The position numbers were made by a program, and so were the translations under genes. Positions 42,508-51,333 of a stretch of 64,000 nucleotides of DNA are shown here, piece after piece (positions within the stretch are counted from its first letter, which is position 1; each line of letters starts with the position of its first letter). The notes under the pieces are model-generated. The model did not search any database, was not told the DNA's origin, and saw nothing but the letters and a program-made list of their open reading frames with translations. Source of the DNA: Micromonospora saelicesensis (GTDB taxonomy: Bacteria > Actinomycetota > Actinomycetes > Mycobacteriales > Micromonosporaceae); NCBI RefSeq assembly GCF_900091575.1, contig NZ_FMCR01000006.1:62001-126000 (forward strand), in the 5' to 3' direction.

Positions 42508-43485
42508 TTGTCATCCCTGAGAAATCTGCTGCGCACCGTGGCGCTGGTCGGCATGTCGGCCGCGCTGATCGCCCCGACGGCGGTGGCCCAGGCCGAACCG
42601 TCCCCCGCCGACCTGACCCGCCGGATCGAGACGTCCTCGGCCGAGTTGGAGCGGGTCGTCGAGTCGTACAACAAACTGCGTGAGGAGATCAAGACAAACG
42701 AGGCCGCCGTGGCCCGATTACAGACCCGCATCGGCCCGCTCGAACAGCAGGTCGAGCAGAGCCGGGCCGACGTGGCGGAGCTCGCCTCCACCGCGTACAA
42801 GAGTGGCGGCCTGCGCACCGCGGACGCCCTGCTGCGCCCGGGGGGCTCGGCCGCGCTGCTGGACCGGCTCGGCACGATCGAGCAGTTGACCCGCCAGCGG
42901 CAGGAGCGCATCTCCGGCTTCACGGCCGATCAGCAGCGGCTGCTCGACGAGAAGGCCCGCCTGGGCGCGACGTTGACCCGGCAGGCCGCACAGGCGCGTC
43001 AGCTCGCCGCGGGTAAGAAGCAGATCGAGCAGGACCTTGCCAAGCTGTACGAGCTGCGCCGGCAGGCGTACGGGGCCGCCACCGAGCGACCCGAGCCCAA
43101 GGCGGCGACGACCGAGGCCAAGAACGTGCCCGCCGTGTCCGGTGCTGCCGGCACCGCGGTGCGTTACGCGTTCGGCGCGATCGGCAAGCCGTACGTCTGG
43201 GCGGCTGACGGGCCGAACGGCTACGACTGTTCCGGCCTGACCTCGGCGGCCTGGCGGGCGGCCGGGAAGTCCCTTCCGCACAACACCCGGATGCAGTGGA
43301 GCGCGGTAGCCCACATCGGGCGGGGTGAACTACGCCCTGGCGACCTGATCTTCTACAGCGGGCTCGGGCACGTCGCTCTTTACGTGGGCGACGGTCAGGT
43401 GATCGACGCGCCCAGCGCCGGTCGCAACGTGCTCAAGCGTGGCATGAACATGATGTCCATCCAGGGTTACGGCCGGGTCCGCTAA
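42508..43485 (+). CDS. NlpC/P60 cell-wall hydrolase with coiled-coil domain
   Basis: About 325 aa, secreted: signal peptide (SLRNLLRTVALVGMSAALIA to VAQA), then a long coiled coil (about 30-175), then an NlpC/P60 endopeptidase with Cys in YDCSGLTSAAW, His in GLGHVALYVGDG and a following polar residue. It cuts the D-Glu to diamino-acid bond in peptidoglycan stems, as RipA/Rpf-associated enzymes do. Start TTG 42508 (GGAGAGGGG about 10 nt up) fits a normal signal peptide; ATG 42304 with a better ribosome site would add 68 residues before it. Confidence 0.85.
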   Translation: MSSLRNLLRTVALVGMSAALIAPTAVAQAEPSPADLTRRIETSSAELERVVESYNKLREEIKTNEAAVARLQTRIGPLEQQVEQSRADVAELASTAYKSGGLRTADALLRPGGSAALLDRLGTIEQLTRQRQERISGFTADQQRLLDEKARLGATLTRQAAQARQLAAGKKQIEQDLAKLYELRRQAYGAATERPEPKAATTEAKNVPAVSGAAGTAVRYAFGAIGKPYVWAADGPNGYDCSGLTSAAWRAAGKSLPHNTRMQWSAVAHIGRGELRPGDLIFYSGLGHVALYVGDGQVIDAPSAGRNVLKRGMNMMSIQGYGRVR

Positions 43486-43497
43486 CCACGATCGGAA

Positions 43498-43544
43498 ACG
43501 GCGAACGGCCGGCGTCCCCCTATCGGACGCCGGCCGTTCGCCGT
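43498..43544. terminator. 20-bp perfect terminator between convergent genes
   Basis: Arms 43498-43517 (acggcgaacggccggcgtcc) and 43525-43544 are exact complements, loop ccctatc. It separates the NlpC/P60 gene from the sigma gene on the opposite strand and can end both transcripts. Confidence 0.9.
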
Positions 43545-43557
43545 CATTACTACCAGG

Positions 43558-44547
43558 TCAGGCTGCTTGCAGCCCCTCCGCCCGAGCCAGCTCGCGGAGC
43601 CGGCCGAGGGCCTGGATCTCCAGCTGCCGGATCCGCTCGCGGGACAGCGAGAACCGGGACGCGACCTCGGTGAGCGAGTGCTCCCGGCCGTCCTCCAGCC
43701 CGTAGCGGGCCCGCATGATGCCGGCGGACCGGTCGTCGAGGTGGTTGAGCAGCCCCTCAATGCGCTGCCGCTCCAGGCCGCTGAGGACGATGTCCTCCGG
43801 CGACGGAGCGTCACTGTCGGCGACCAGGTCACCGAGGTTCGTGTCGCCGTCGTCGCCCACCGGGGTGTCCAGCGAAACGGTGTCCTGCGACCAGCGGCGC
43901 AGCTCGTTCACCCGCTCGACGGTGACGCCGAGGGCGTTGGCGATCTGCTCCGGCTCCGGGTCGCTGCCCAACTCACGGGTCAGCTGCCGGGCCACGTTGC
44001 GCATCCGGTTGACGTCCTCCACCAGGTGCACCGGTAGACGGACGGTGCGCTCCTGCTGGGCGATCGCCCGGCTGATCGCCTGCCGGATCCACCAGGTGGC
44101 GTAGGTGGAGAACTTGTAGCCGCGCTCGTAGTCGAACTTCTCGACCGCCCGGACGAGGCCGGTGTTGCCCTCCTGGATCAGGTCCAGCATGGGCATCCCC
44201 GAGCGCACGTACCGTCGGGCGATCGACACGACCAGTCGGAGGTTGGCGCGGATGAAGAGGTCCTTCGCCCGCTCACCCTCGACGACCAGCCACTCCAGGT
44301 CGGCCCGGTCGACACCGGCGGGAACGGCTTCCTCACCGAGCAGGTGCTCGGCGTAGAGGCCGGCCTCGATCGCCTTGGAGAGATCGACCTCCTTGGCGGC
44401 GTCCAGCAGTGGCGTCCGGGAGATCTCGTGCAGGTAGACGCCGACCAGGTCGCGCTCCTCGGCAACCTCGTCGGTTCGCATGCCGATGTTCTTGTCCACG
44501 TTGCCCACGGTCCCCTCGCTCGCGCCGGTTGCCCGGTTCCTTGCCAT
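43558..44547 (-). CDS. Group 2 (HrdB-like) RNA polymerase sigma factor
   Basis: 329 aa, sigma-70 family. Regions 1.2-2 (DLVGVYLHEISRTPLL, ANLRLVVSIARRYVRSGMPM, LDLIQEGNTGLVRAVEKFDY, KFSTYATWWIRQAISRAIAQ), region 3, and region 4 with ERIRQLEIQALGRLRELA are complete. It lacks the long N-terminal extension of the principal sigma factor, so it is a group 2 factor like mycobacterial SigB or Streptomyces HrdA/HrdC. ATG 44547 (MARNRAT) is preferred; GTG 44556 is also in frame. Confidence 0.92.
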   Translation of the reverse strand: MARNRATGASEGTVGNVDKNIGMRTDEVAEERDLVGVYLHEISRTPLLDAAKEVDLSKAIEAGLYAEHLLGEEAVPAGVDRADLEWLVVEGERAKDLFIRANLRLVVSIARRYVRSGMPMLDLIQEGNTGLVRAVEKFDYERGYKFSTYATWWIRQAISRAIAQQERTVRLPVHLVEDVNRMRNVARQLTRELGSDPEPEQIANALGVTVERVNELRRWSQDTVSLDTPVGDDGDTNLGDLVADSDAPSPEDIVLSGLERQRIEGLLNHLDDRSAGIMRARYGLEDGREHSLTEVASRFSLSRERIRQLEIQALGRLRELARAEGLQAA

Positions 44548-44923
44548 TCCCCACACCTGTCAGCCCCTGGTAACTTCTGCTGTGCCGATCGGTGCTGACA
44601 CCTACACAACAGATGAGACGTGTCGGGGATTCCTCGTCGTGAGTCGAAAGTGTCACGAATGCCTGAGTAGTAGCTGAGAGCACGGTCCATGTTTGCTGTC
44701 AGCACCCCATCGGGTGGCTCGCCACTGGGCACCACGTACGGGTTACCGCACCATGGCAACACCGCCCGCCGTGGGGGCACAGCGACCCGGGTCACCACCG
44801 CGATGCGATCCTGGTCACTGCCAGATACGCACCGGTGGACCGGTCGGTTCATTCACGGGGGTGTTATTACCCCCCGGCCAGATGAACAATCCGAAGGCCG
44901 GTTCGCTTCCCGGGGCGGGTGGG
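44548..44923. other. 376-bp gap: sigma promoter side and murQ terminator
   Basis: No ORF with coding bias. The right part holds the murQ terminator at 44857-44874; the left 250 bp should hold the sigma-gene promoter(s). A ttgctgtcagcacc stretch near 44695 and several tgacac/gtgtca pieces are present but I could not assign a clear -35/-10 pair. Confidence 0.5.
44857..44874 (-). terminator. Terminator-like hairpin after murQ
   Basis: gggggt (44857-44862) pairs with accccc (44869-44874), loop gttatt. It lies 50 nt past the murQ stop. Confidence 0.6.
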
Positions 44924-45865
44924 CTAGGAGGCGAGCAGGGCGAGGGCGCCGCGCACCTGATCGGCCGAGCGGGCCAGCGCGGCCCGGGCGGCGTCGATCT
45001 CGGCGCCCGAGACGAGGGCGACGAGCGCCGTCTTCAGGTCCCCGTCCGCCTCGGTGAGGGCCTGCCGGCAGAGTTCCTCCGAGCAACCGGTGGCCTCGAC
45101 CAGAATCGAGATCATTCGTCCGCGAAGTTTCGCGTTGGTGGCCACCATATCGATCATGAGGTTCGAGTAGACCCGCCCCAGGCGCACCATGACGGCGGTC
45201 GAGAACGTGTTGAGCACCAACTTCTGCGCTGTGCCCGCCTTCATCCGGGTCGACCCGGTGACCACCTCGGGTCCGGTGTCCACCCCGATGAACACGTCGA
45301 CCGACCGGGCGGCCTCCGCCTCCGGATTGGCGCAGAGCAGCACCGTCGAGGCGCCCTTGGCGTGGGCCGAGGCGAGCGCCCCGAGGACGTACGGGGTGCG
45401 TCCGCTGGCCGCCAGACCAACCACCAGGTCCCCGGCCCGTACACAACTGGCCGCTTCGACCGCGCCGCCCCGGTCGTCGTCCTCGGCGTCCTCGACGGCC
45501 CGCCACATGGCGTCCGGGCCTCCCGCGAGGTGCGCGCAGAACCAGTGTCGGGGCGAGTTGAAGGTGGGGGCCAGTTCGGCCGCGTCGAGCACGCCCAGCC
45601 GGCCCGAGGTGCCGGCCCCGAAGTAGTGCACCCGGTGACCGCCGCGAAGCGCCGCGACCGCCAGGTCGACGGTGGTGGCGATCTCGTCGAGCACCGCGGC
45701 GACCGCCGCGGGCACCCGCCGGTCCGCCTCGTTGATCACGGTGAGCACGTCCCGGGTCGACATCAGGTCGAGGTCGACGCTGAGCGGGTTACGCCGTTCG
45801 GTGGGGGCACCCACCCGGACCGTGGGGCGAGCGGGCCGTGCGGGCATCTCCGCACCGGCCGTCAT
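44924..45865 (-). CDS. murQ: N-acetylmuramic acid 6-phosphate etherase
   Basis: 313-aa enzyme that cleaves the lactyl ether of N-acetylmuramate 6-phosphate to give N-acetylglucosamine 6-phosphate and D-lactate, recycling wall sugars. SIS-domain fold with HYFGAGTSGRLGVLDAAE (about 85-102), the catalytic glutamate region ASGRTPYVLGAL, and VVTGSTRMKAGTAQKLVLNT. Length and motifs fit MurQ. It overlaps the MurR-type regulator gene by 4 bp and is its likely target. Confidence 0.95.
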   Translation of the reverse strand: MTAGAEMPARPARPTVRVGAPTERRNPLSVDLDLMSTRDVLTVINEADRRVPAAVAAVLDEIATTVDLAVAALRGGHRVHYFGAGTSGRLGVLDAAELAPTFNSPRHWFCAHLAGGPDAMWRAVEDAEDDDRGGAVEAASCVRAGDLVVGLAASGRTPYVLGALASAHAKGASTVLLCANPEAEAARSVDVFIGVDTGPEVVTGSTRMKAGTAQKLVLNTFSTAVMVRLGRVYSNLMIDMVATNAKLRGRMISILVEATGCSEELCRQALTEADGDLKTALVALVSGAEIDAARAALARSADQVRGALALLAS

Positions 45866-46776
45866 GCCCGCCTCCGGTTGGCACCCACCCGGTGCGACTG
45901 GACCGCCTCGGCGGTCGCCTCCAGGGCCTTGCGGGCCCGGGCCCGGTTGCGGGCGGCCACCCCGACGAAGAGGCAGTCGACCACTGTGAGCTGGGCCAGC
46001 CGGCTGGCCGTCGCGCCGGAGCGGTAGGTGGTCTCCCGGGCCGCCGTGGTCAACACGAAGTCCGCCACGTCGGTGATCGGCGAGCGCGGGAAGTTGGTCA
46101 GCGCCACTGTCGCGGCACCACGGGTACGGGCCTGCTCCAGCACCTCGATCACGTCGGAGGTGGTGCCGGTGTGCGAGATGCCGATCGCCACGTCTCCCCG
46201 GCCCAGGAGGGCGGCCGAGGTGAGCGCGGTGTGCACGTCCGGGAAGTAGAAGGCGATCCGGCCGATGCGGTGCAGCTTTTGCTGGAAGTCCGAGGCGACG
46301 AACCCGCTGGCGCCGGCGCCGTAGATGTCGATCCGACCGGCACCGCTGATCGCCTCGACCACCTGCTCGCAGACGGCGGGGTCGAGTTGCTCGGCGGTCT
46401 CCTCGACGGCGCGGGCGTCGTTGAACGCGATGGTGGCGATGATCTGGGCGAGGTCGGCGCCAGGCGGGATGTCACCGCCGACCACTCGGGCGTCCGGTGG
46501 CTCGATCCGGCGGGCGGCCTCGGCGGCGAGGCGGATGCGCAGTTGGGGGTAGCCGTCCATGCCCACCGAACGGCAGAACCGGATGACTGTCGCCTCGGAT
46601 GTCTCGGCTGCGGTGGCGAGGTCGGTGATTGTCCGACGGGCGGCGGCCGCCGGGTCGGAGACCACCAGCCGGGCGACCCGCTGCTCGGCGGGCGACAGCG
46701 ATGGCAACAGCCCGCTGATGTGGACGATCAGCCCACCGGGCTCGTGACTCGCAGAAATCTTCGCACTCTTCGCCAC
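45862..46776 (-). CDS. murR: MurR/RpiR-family regulator
   Basis: 304 aa. N-terminal RpiR helix-turn-helix (about 30-100: LSPAEQRVARLVVSDPAAAA, ITDLATAAETSEATVIRFCR) and C-terminal SIS domain (YGAGASGFVASDFQQKLHRI, GISHTGTTSDVIEVLE) that senses a sugar phosphate, likely MurNAc-6-P given murQ. GTG 46776. The palindrome tgaaa-N5-tttca at 46780-46794 covers the ribosome-site position, which suggests it represses its own operon. Coupled to murQ by 4 bp. Confidence 0.92.
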   Translation of the reverse strand: MAKSAKISASHEPGGLIVHISGLLPSLSPAEQRVARLVVSDPAAAARRTITDLATAAETSEATVIRFCRSVGMDGYPQLRIRLAAEAARRIEPPDARVVGGDIPPGADLAQIIATIAFNDARAVEETAEQLDPAVCEQVVEAISGAGRIDIYGAGASGFVASDFQQKLHRIGRIAFYFPDVHTALTSAALLGRGDVAIGISHTGTTSDVIEVLEQARTRGAATVALTNFPRSPITDVADFVLTTAARETTYRSGATASRLAQLTVVDCLFVGVAARNRARARKALEATAEAVQSHRVGANRRRA

Positions 46777-46779
46777 GGA

Positions 46780-46794
46780 TGAAACTTACTTTCA
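46780..46794 (-). promoter_or_regulatory. Operator-like palindrome at the murR start
   Basis: tgaaacttactttca: arms tgaaa and tttca with a 5-bp spacer, ending 4 nt before the GTG of the MurR gene. It resembles short dyads bound by RpiR/MurR proteins. No other ribosome site is evident, so repressor binding there could block both transcription and, on RNA, initiation. Confidence 0.5.
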
Positions 46795-46852
46795 GCAGGC
46801 GTGAGCGTCAACTATGACTGTCCGAGGTGGGGGGAAACTTCGATCGCCGGGA

Positions 46853-47869
46853 TCACCGGTCCCGCACAGCCTGCCACTTTCCCAGGATCGCCGCCTCATC
46901 CGCCGGGTCGAGTCCACCCTGCCGGACGGCTGCCGGGTGCGCGGTCATCCAGGACGCGGTCGCCCGAACGGTATCGGCCAGCGGACGGATCGTCAGACCG
47001 GCGTCCAGGGCCGGCCGGACGTCCCGGTCCATCAGGCCGGCGGTCTCCGGCAGCCGCACCCAGAGCGGCAGCGCCCGCTCCCCCGACCACTCGCGCACGT
47101 CGTGCGACAGCAGGAACTCCTGGTCGACCCAGGTGAGGGCCGGATCGGCGATGCCCAGCCCGGCGGCCACCCCGGCCAACATCTCGGCCCTGGACATCGC
47201 CGGACCGGTGCCGTCGTACGTGCCGCCGAGGCGGGTGCTGGCGGCGTGCAACAGCCAACCGGCCAGATCGGCGACGTCCACGAACTGCACCCGATCGGTC
47301 GGATGCCCGGGGGCCAGCACCTCGCCACCGGCCGACAGCCGCCGCACCCAGTACGGGAAACGATCGCTCGGATCCTCCGCGCCGACGATCAGCCCCGCCC
47401 GGCAGATGAACGAACGGTCCACGCCCATCCGCTCCCGGACCAACTCCTCGATGCTCACCTTGCACTCGCCGTACCAGCGGTGGTCCGGTCCGACCGGACC
47501 GTCCACGTCCGGCGGGGCCGGCGCCAGGATCGGCGCGTCCGCAGCGGTCTGGCCCGGGGTGGCGTGGTCCGCGTACACCGAGATCGTCGACACGAACGAC
47601 CAGTGGCCGACGTGGTCGGCGAGCGCGGCCAGCGCGTGCCGGGCGTGGCTGATCTGGCGGGTCACGTCGACCACGGCGTCGAAGCCCGCGGCGGCGAGCG
47701 GGACCAGCGACTCGGGGTCATCGCGGTCGGCCGCGATGAATCGCGCCCCGGCCGGCACCGCCCCGGACACGCCACGGGCCGCACAGGTCACCTCGTGCCC
47801 CTGTTCGACGGCGAGCCGTGCCGTCGCCCGGCCGAGGAACCGCGTGCCACCGAGAATGAGGATCCGCAT
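46853..47869 (-). CDS. NAD-dependent epimerase/dehydratase-like protein
   Basis: 338-aa extended short-chain dehydrogenase. Rossmann start MRILILGGTRFLGRATARLA, SFVSTISVYADHA in place of the classical Ser, and YGECK (Tyr and Lys of the active site). Nucleotide-sugar epimerase-like, but the gene is isolated from sugar genes, so substrate is open. ATG 47869 begins exactly at the first strand. Confidence 0.88.
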   Translation of the reverse strand: MRILILGGTRFLGRATARLAVEQGHEVTCAARGVSGAVPAGARFIAADRDDPESLVPLAAAGFDAVVDVTRQISHARHALAALADHVGHWSFVSTISVYADHATPGQTAADAPILAPAPPDVDGPVGPDHRWYGECKVSIEELVRERMGVDRSFICRAGLIVGAEDPSDRFPYWVRRLSAGGEVLAPGHPTDRVQFVDVADLAGWLLHAASTRLGGTYDGTGPAMSRAEMLAGVAAGLGIADPALTWVDQEFLLSHDVREWSGERALPLWVRLPETAGLMDRDVRPALDAGLTIRPLADTVRATASWMTAHPAAVRQGGLDPADEAAILGKWQAVRDR

Positions 47870-47929
47870 CCGCCGATCCTGCGCCGTCGCGGGTCGATTC
47901 GGCCAGCCGCTCTGCCCACGGCAGACCGC

Positions 47930-47984
47930 GATCATGACGTTGTTGCCACTCGACTCGGCGTGTCACGGCAACAACTTCATGATC
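47930..47984. repeat. GATC-bearing palindrome, set B copy (reverse orientation)
   Basis: gatcatgacgttgttgcc (47930-47947) pairs with ggcaacaacttcatgatc (47967-47984) with one mismatch; centre actcgactcggcgtgtcac. The centre is the reverse complement of that at 31610 apart from a few changes. It lies between the divergent epimerase and SDR genes. Confidence 0.8.
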
Positions 47985-48027
47985 GACGGGGCGTTGGATG
48001 AGGGCTGGGGGCACTAGCGTGGGGTTC

Positions 48028-48720
48028 ATGGGAGAGCGCAGCGTGTTGGTGACCGGGGGTTCCGGTGGGCTCGGCGGGGCTGTCGTCACCGCGTTCGTCG
48101 AGGCGGGCTGGCGGGTGGTCGTACCGGAGCGGAAAGCCCGGCCCGGGTCGGAGCCGGCGGCGGCCGGACTGGTCCGGGTGGTCGCGGACCTGGGCGAGCC
48201 GGCGGGCGCGGCGCAGGCGGTCGAGGCCGCGGCCGGCGAACCGGCGGCGCCGCTGCGCGCGGTGGTCAACCTCGTCGGGGGGTACGCCAGCGGCGGGTTG
48301 GTGCACGAGACCCCGGTCGAGGAGTTCGAGCGGATGCTCACCGTCAACCTGCGGCCGACCTACCTGGTCACCCAGGCCGCGCTCCCGCACCTGGTGGCGT
48401 CCGGCGGCGGCGCGGTGGTCTGCGTCTCGGCCCGCGCGGCGGTCACCCCGTTTCGCGGCGCGGCCGGCTACTCGACGGCCAAGGCGGCGGTTCTGGCCTT
48501 CGCCAACGCGGTCGCTGTGGAGTACCGGTCGCAGCACGTGCGCTGCAACACAGTGCTGCCCAGCGTCATCGACACACCGGCGAACCGGGCGGCCCAGCCC
48601 GACGCCGACCATTCCCGCTGGGTGACCCCGGCCGAGATCGCGCCGGTGATCCGGTTCCTCGCGTCGGCCGATTCGGCCCCGACCAGTGGCGCCACCGTGC
48701 CGGTCTACGGGCGGGCCTGA
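48028..48720 (+). CDS. Short-chain dehydrogenase/reductase
   Basis: 230 aa: TGGSGGLG glycine loop at about 10-17, an NLVGG strand, catalytic Ser in VVCVSARAAV, YSTAK (Tyr and Lys). Classical SDR, cofactor not decided. ATG 48028 has no strong ribosome site but begins the conserved sequence MGERSVLVTGG. Its last 16 bp overlap the tail of the thymidylate kinase gene. Confidence 0.88.
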   Translation: MGERSVLVTGGSGGLGGAVVTAFVEAGWRVVVPERKARPGSEPAAAGLVRVVADLGEPAGAAQAVEAAAGEPAAPLRAVVNLVGGYASGGLVHETPVEEFERMLTVNLRPTYLVTQAALPHLVASGGGAVVCVSARAAVTPFRGAAGYSTAKAAVLAFANAVAVEYRSQHVRCNTVLPSVIDTPANRAAQPDADHSRWVTPAEIAPVIRFLASADSAPTSGATVPVYGRA

Positions 48721-49373
48721 GCCACCACCCGGCCGACGTCCTCTCCGCCGGAGGCGGACGGCGGTAGCCAGGTCTCCAGGTGCGCCTGAATCTGCTCGGT
48801 CACCTCCTCGGCCGTGCGGCCCGCGTCCACCAGCACGAAGCTGGGGTACTCGGGCAGTGCCCGGTAGGCGGTGTCGGCGGCGGTCAGCCACCCCATCGTC
48901 TCGTGGTCGGTGCCGCGTTCCTCGATGCGCCGGTACGCCTCCGCCGGGTCGACGGCGAGCAGGAAGGTCACCTGCGGCGTCGGGAACAGCCGGTAGCCGG
49001 CCCGGGCGAGCCGCTCCCAGCGCTGCCCGCCGTGCGCCCGGATGCTCGCGTACTGGCAGGCCGAGTAGCGGTCCATCACCGCCGTCCGGCCGGTGAGCAG
49101 ACAGCTGAGCAGGGCGATGGCGATGGCCAGCCAGCGCAGCACCGACTCCACGGCCAGCACGCCGTCGCGACCGACGAGCCGTTGCGCGTCCGGCCGGCCG
49201 AGGCGTTGGGCGAGCCGGCCGAGCCAGCGGCGGCCACTCGCGTTGCGGCGGTAGGTGGCGGGGCGTCCGGCGGCGGTCAGTGCGTCGGCCAGCCGGTGTG
49301 CCTGTGTGGTCTTGCCCGAACCGTCGATCCCGATCAGGGCGACGGTGCGCAATCGGGCCTTGCGTCGTCGCAT
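48705..49373 (-). CDS. tmk: Thymidylate kinase-like protein
   Basis: 222 aa. P-loop GIDGSGKTT (about 14-22), the DRYSACQYASIRAHGG segment with the DR(Y/F) motif and a lid region near ERGTDHETMGW. It phosphorylates dTMP to dTDP, or is a close kinase paralogue; the sequence is somewhat divergent from standard Tmk. ATG 49373 begins MRRRKARLRTVALIGIDGSG. Confidence 0.75.
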   Translation of the reverse strand: MRRRKARLRTVALIGIDGSGKTTQAHRLADALTAAGRPATYRRNASGRRWLGRLAQRLGRPDAQRLVGRDGVLAVESVLRWLAIAIALLSCLLTGRTAVMDRYSACQYASIRAHGGQRWERLARAGYRLFPTPQVTFLLAVDPAEAYRRIEERGTDHETMGWLTAADTAYRALPEYPSFVLVDAGRTAEEVTEQIQAHLETWLPPSASGGEDVGRVVAQARP

Positions 49374-49555
49374 CCCCGATGATCTGGCCACTCTCCACAG
49401 GTTATCCGACCCACGCACCTGGTCCGCGAGGTTTGTGGTGCTTCATCCCTGTTGACGCCCGACCGAGACACCAGCAGGTGTGGACGACCGGAATGCCGGG
49501 TACCGGAGTTTGAAATCCAACCGCCGGTCCACCAACACGACGACGGAGGAACCAG

Positions 49556-50140
49556 ATGGCTGAGCGCGGAGACGAGAGTCTTGTGCACACCCTCAAGAAG
49601 GTCGCCGCCGTGCTCAAGCAGTCCGAGATTCCGTTCGCCCTGGGCGGCAGCTTCGCCGTCTACGCCCACGGGGGCCACTCCAGTGATCACGACGTCGACT
49701 TCCTGATCCGGGAGGCCGACGTGGAAGAGGCACTGGAGGCACTGGTGGCCGCCGGCTTCGTCGCCGAGCGTCCACCGGAGGACTGGCTGGTGAAGGTCTT
49801 CGACGACGGCCGGATGGTGGACCTGATCCACCGGCCGATCGAGACGCCGGTGACCGAGGAGACGTTCGCCGACACGGTCATCCGACCGGTGGACGCGATT
49901 CACATGCCGGTGCTGTCCGCGACCCAGCTGATGGTGCACAAACTGCTCAGCTTCTCCCAGCACTACTGCGACTTCGCCCGTGGTCTGCCGTTGGCCCGCT
50001 CGCTGCGGGAGCAGATCGACTGGGAACGGGTACGCAAGGAGACGCAGCACTCGCCGTACGCCGAGGCGTTCCTGGTGCTGCTGGACCGGCTGGAGGTGGT
50101 GCCGGCCGCCGGCACCCAGCCAGGAGAGGGGACATCGTGA
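49556..50140 (+). CDS. Nucleotidyltransferase-like protein (DUF6036-type)
   Basis: 194 aa. The stretch PFALGGSFAVYAHGGHSSDH followed by DVDFLI gives a minimal nucleotidyltransferase core (G-G-S with D-x-D). These relate to toxin-antitoxin and tRNA-modifying transferases, but no antitoxin partner of the usual type is beside it. Overlaps the next gene's start by 4 bp (GTGA). ATG 49556 with GGAGGA about 8 nt up. Confidence 0.75.
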   Translation: MAERGDESLVHTLKKVAAVLKQSEIPFALGGSFAVYAHGGHSSDHDVDFLIREADVEEALEALVAAGFVAERPPEDWLVKVFDDGRMVDLIHRPIETPVTEETFADTVIRPVDAIHMPVLSATQLMVHKLLSFSQHYCDFARGLPLARSLREQIDWERVRKETQHSPYAEAFLVLLDRLEVVPAAGTQPGEGTS

Positions 50141-50412
50141 CCCACCATCGCGACATCGGCGCCGGGCCACCGGACGAGTACGTCGAGGCGGAGATCCAAC
50201 GGTTGCTCGTCGAGGACCCCGCCGTCGCCGAACAGGGGATCACAGTGGTTCGACGGGAACGCGCCCTCGTGCTCTACGGCGAGGTGGAGAGTCCGCACCG
50301 GCGGGAGGAGATCCTGCGTCGGGTGTCCGAGCGCTTCCCGGACGTGCCGATCACCAGCGACATCGGGGTGATCCGCGCCCAGGCGCCCACGGAGATCGAG
50401 CAACTGCCCTGA
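50137..50412 (+). CDS. BON-like small protein
   Basis: 91 aa: AEQGITVVRRERALVLYGEV followed by ESPHRREEILRRVSERFPDV is the alpha-beta arrangement of a BON domain, often lipid- or membrane-associated, though there is no signal peptide here. GTG 50137 overlaps the transferase stop by 4 bp, so the genes are coupled. Assignment is by pattern. Confidence 0.6.
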   Translation: MTHHRDIGAGPPDEYVEAEIQRLLVEDPAVAEQGITVVRRERALVLYGEVESPHRREEILRRVSERFPDVPITSDIGVIRAQAPTEIEQLP

Positions 50413-50422
50413 GGGAGGTTCC

Positions 50423-51199
50423 ATGGTGATCCGGATTGCCGCTGTGGGCGACGTGCATCTGGACGAGGACGTGGTCGGCCGGTTCCGACCGGCGCTGGAG
50501 GAGCTGCCGGAGTGCGCCGATGTGCTGCTGCTGGCCGGGGACCTGACCCGGCACGGCACCGAGGCCGAGGCGCGCTGCGTGGCAGAGGAGTTCGGCGGGT
50601 TGGCCGTACCGGTGGTGACCGTGCTGGGCAACCACGACCACCAGTGTGACCAGGTGCCACAGGTGGTCAAGGTGCTGGAGGACGCGGGCATCACAGTCCT
50701 GGAGGGCAACGGCGTCGTGCTGGACTGCGCTGGTGGCCGGCTCGGCATCGCCGGCGTCAAGGGCTTCGGCGGCGGGTTCGCCGGGCGGTGCGCCAGTGAC
50801 TTCGGCGAGCCGGAGATGAAGGCCTTCGTGCGGACCACCACCGACAGCGCGGACCGTCTCGGTGCGGCGCTGCGCTCACTGGACTGCGACATGCTGGTCG
50901 CGCTCACGCACTACTCGCCCGTGCCGGACACGCTGGCCGGCGAGCCGTTGGAGATCTACCCGTTCCTGGGGTCGTACCAGTTGGGGCAGGCGATCGACTC
51001 GGCGCCCACGGCGCTGGCCGTGCACGGGCACGCGCACGCCGGCACCGAGCGCGGCACGACCCCCGGCGGGGTACGCGTCCGCAACGTCGCGCACCCGGTG
51101 ATCAAGCAGGCGTACAGCGTCTTTCACGTTGGCGATCAACTCGACACCGACCAGGTTTCCCCGATCGGCCAGTCGGGTAGTCAGAGGTCATGGAGCTGA
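50423..51199 (+). CDS. Metallophosphoesterase
   Basis: 258 aa with the calcineurin-like metal blocks in order: GDVHLDED (about 9-16), GDLTRHG (41-47), GNHDHQ (75-80), THYSP (about 164), HGHAHAG (about 196). It hydrolyses a phosphomonoester or diester; target unknown. It is 10 bp after the BON-like gene and its end overlaps the GPGG protein by 10 bp, so the four genes form one unit. Confidence 0.9.
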   Translation: MVIRIAAVGDVHLDEDVVGRFRPALEELPECADVLLLAGDLTRHGTEAEARCVAEEFGGLAVPVVTVLGNHDHQCDQVPQVVKVLEDAGITVLEGNGVVLDCAGGRLGIAGVKGFGGGFAGRCASDFGEPEMKAFVRTTTDSADRLGAALRSLDCDMLVALTHYSPVPDTLAGEPLEIYPFLGSYQLGQAIDSAPTALAVHGHAHAGTERGTTPGGVRVRNVAHPVIKQAYSVFHVGDQLDTDQVSPIGQSGSQRSWS

Positions 51200-51333
51200 T
51201 TCTCTGGATTCTCGCAGTCGTACTCGTGGTCGCCGGCATCCTCGCGCTGTTCCGCCGGCAGATCCTGTGGGGCATCGTCCTCATCGTTGTCGGGCTGTTG
51301 GTCGGCCCGGGTGGTGTCAGCATCTTCAATTAG
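51190..51333 (+). CDS. GPGG-motif small membrane protein, 47 aa
   Basis: 47 aa: one or two hydrophobic helices MELILWILAVVLVVAGILAL and QILWGIVLIVVGLLVGPGG. The GPGG near the C-terminus is the hallmark of this actinobacterial small-protein family, whose role is unknown. ATG 51190 overlaps the metallophosphoesterase end by 10 bp and has AGAGGTC 2-3 nt upstream. Confidence 0.85.
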   Translation: MELILWILAVVLVVAGILALFRRQILWGIVLIVVGLLVGPGGVSIFN

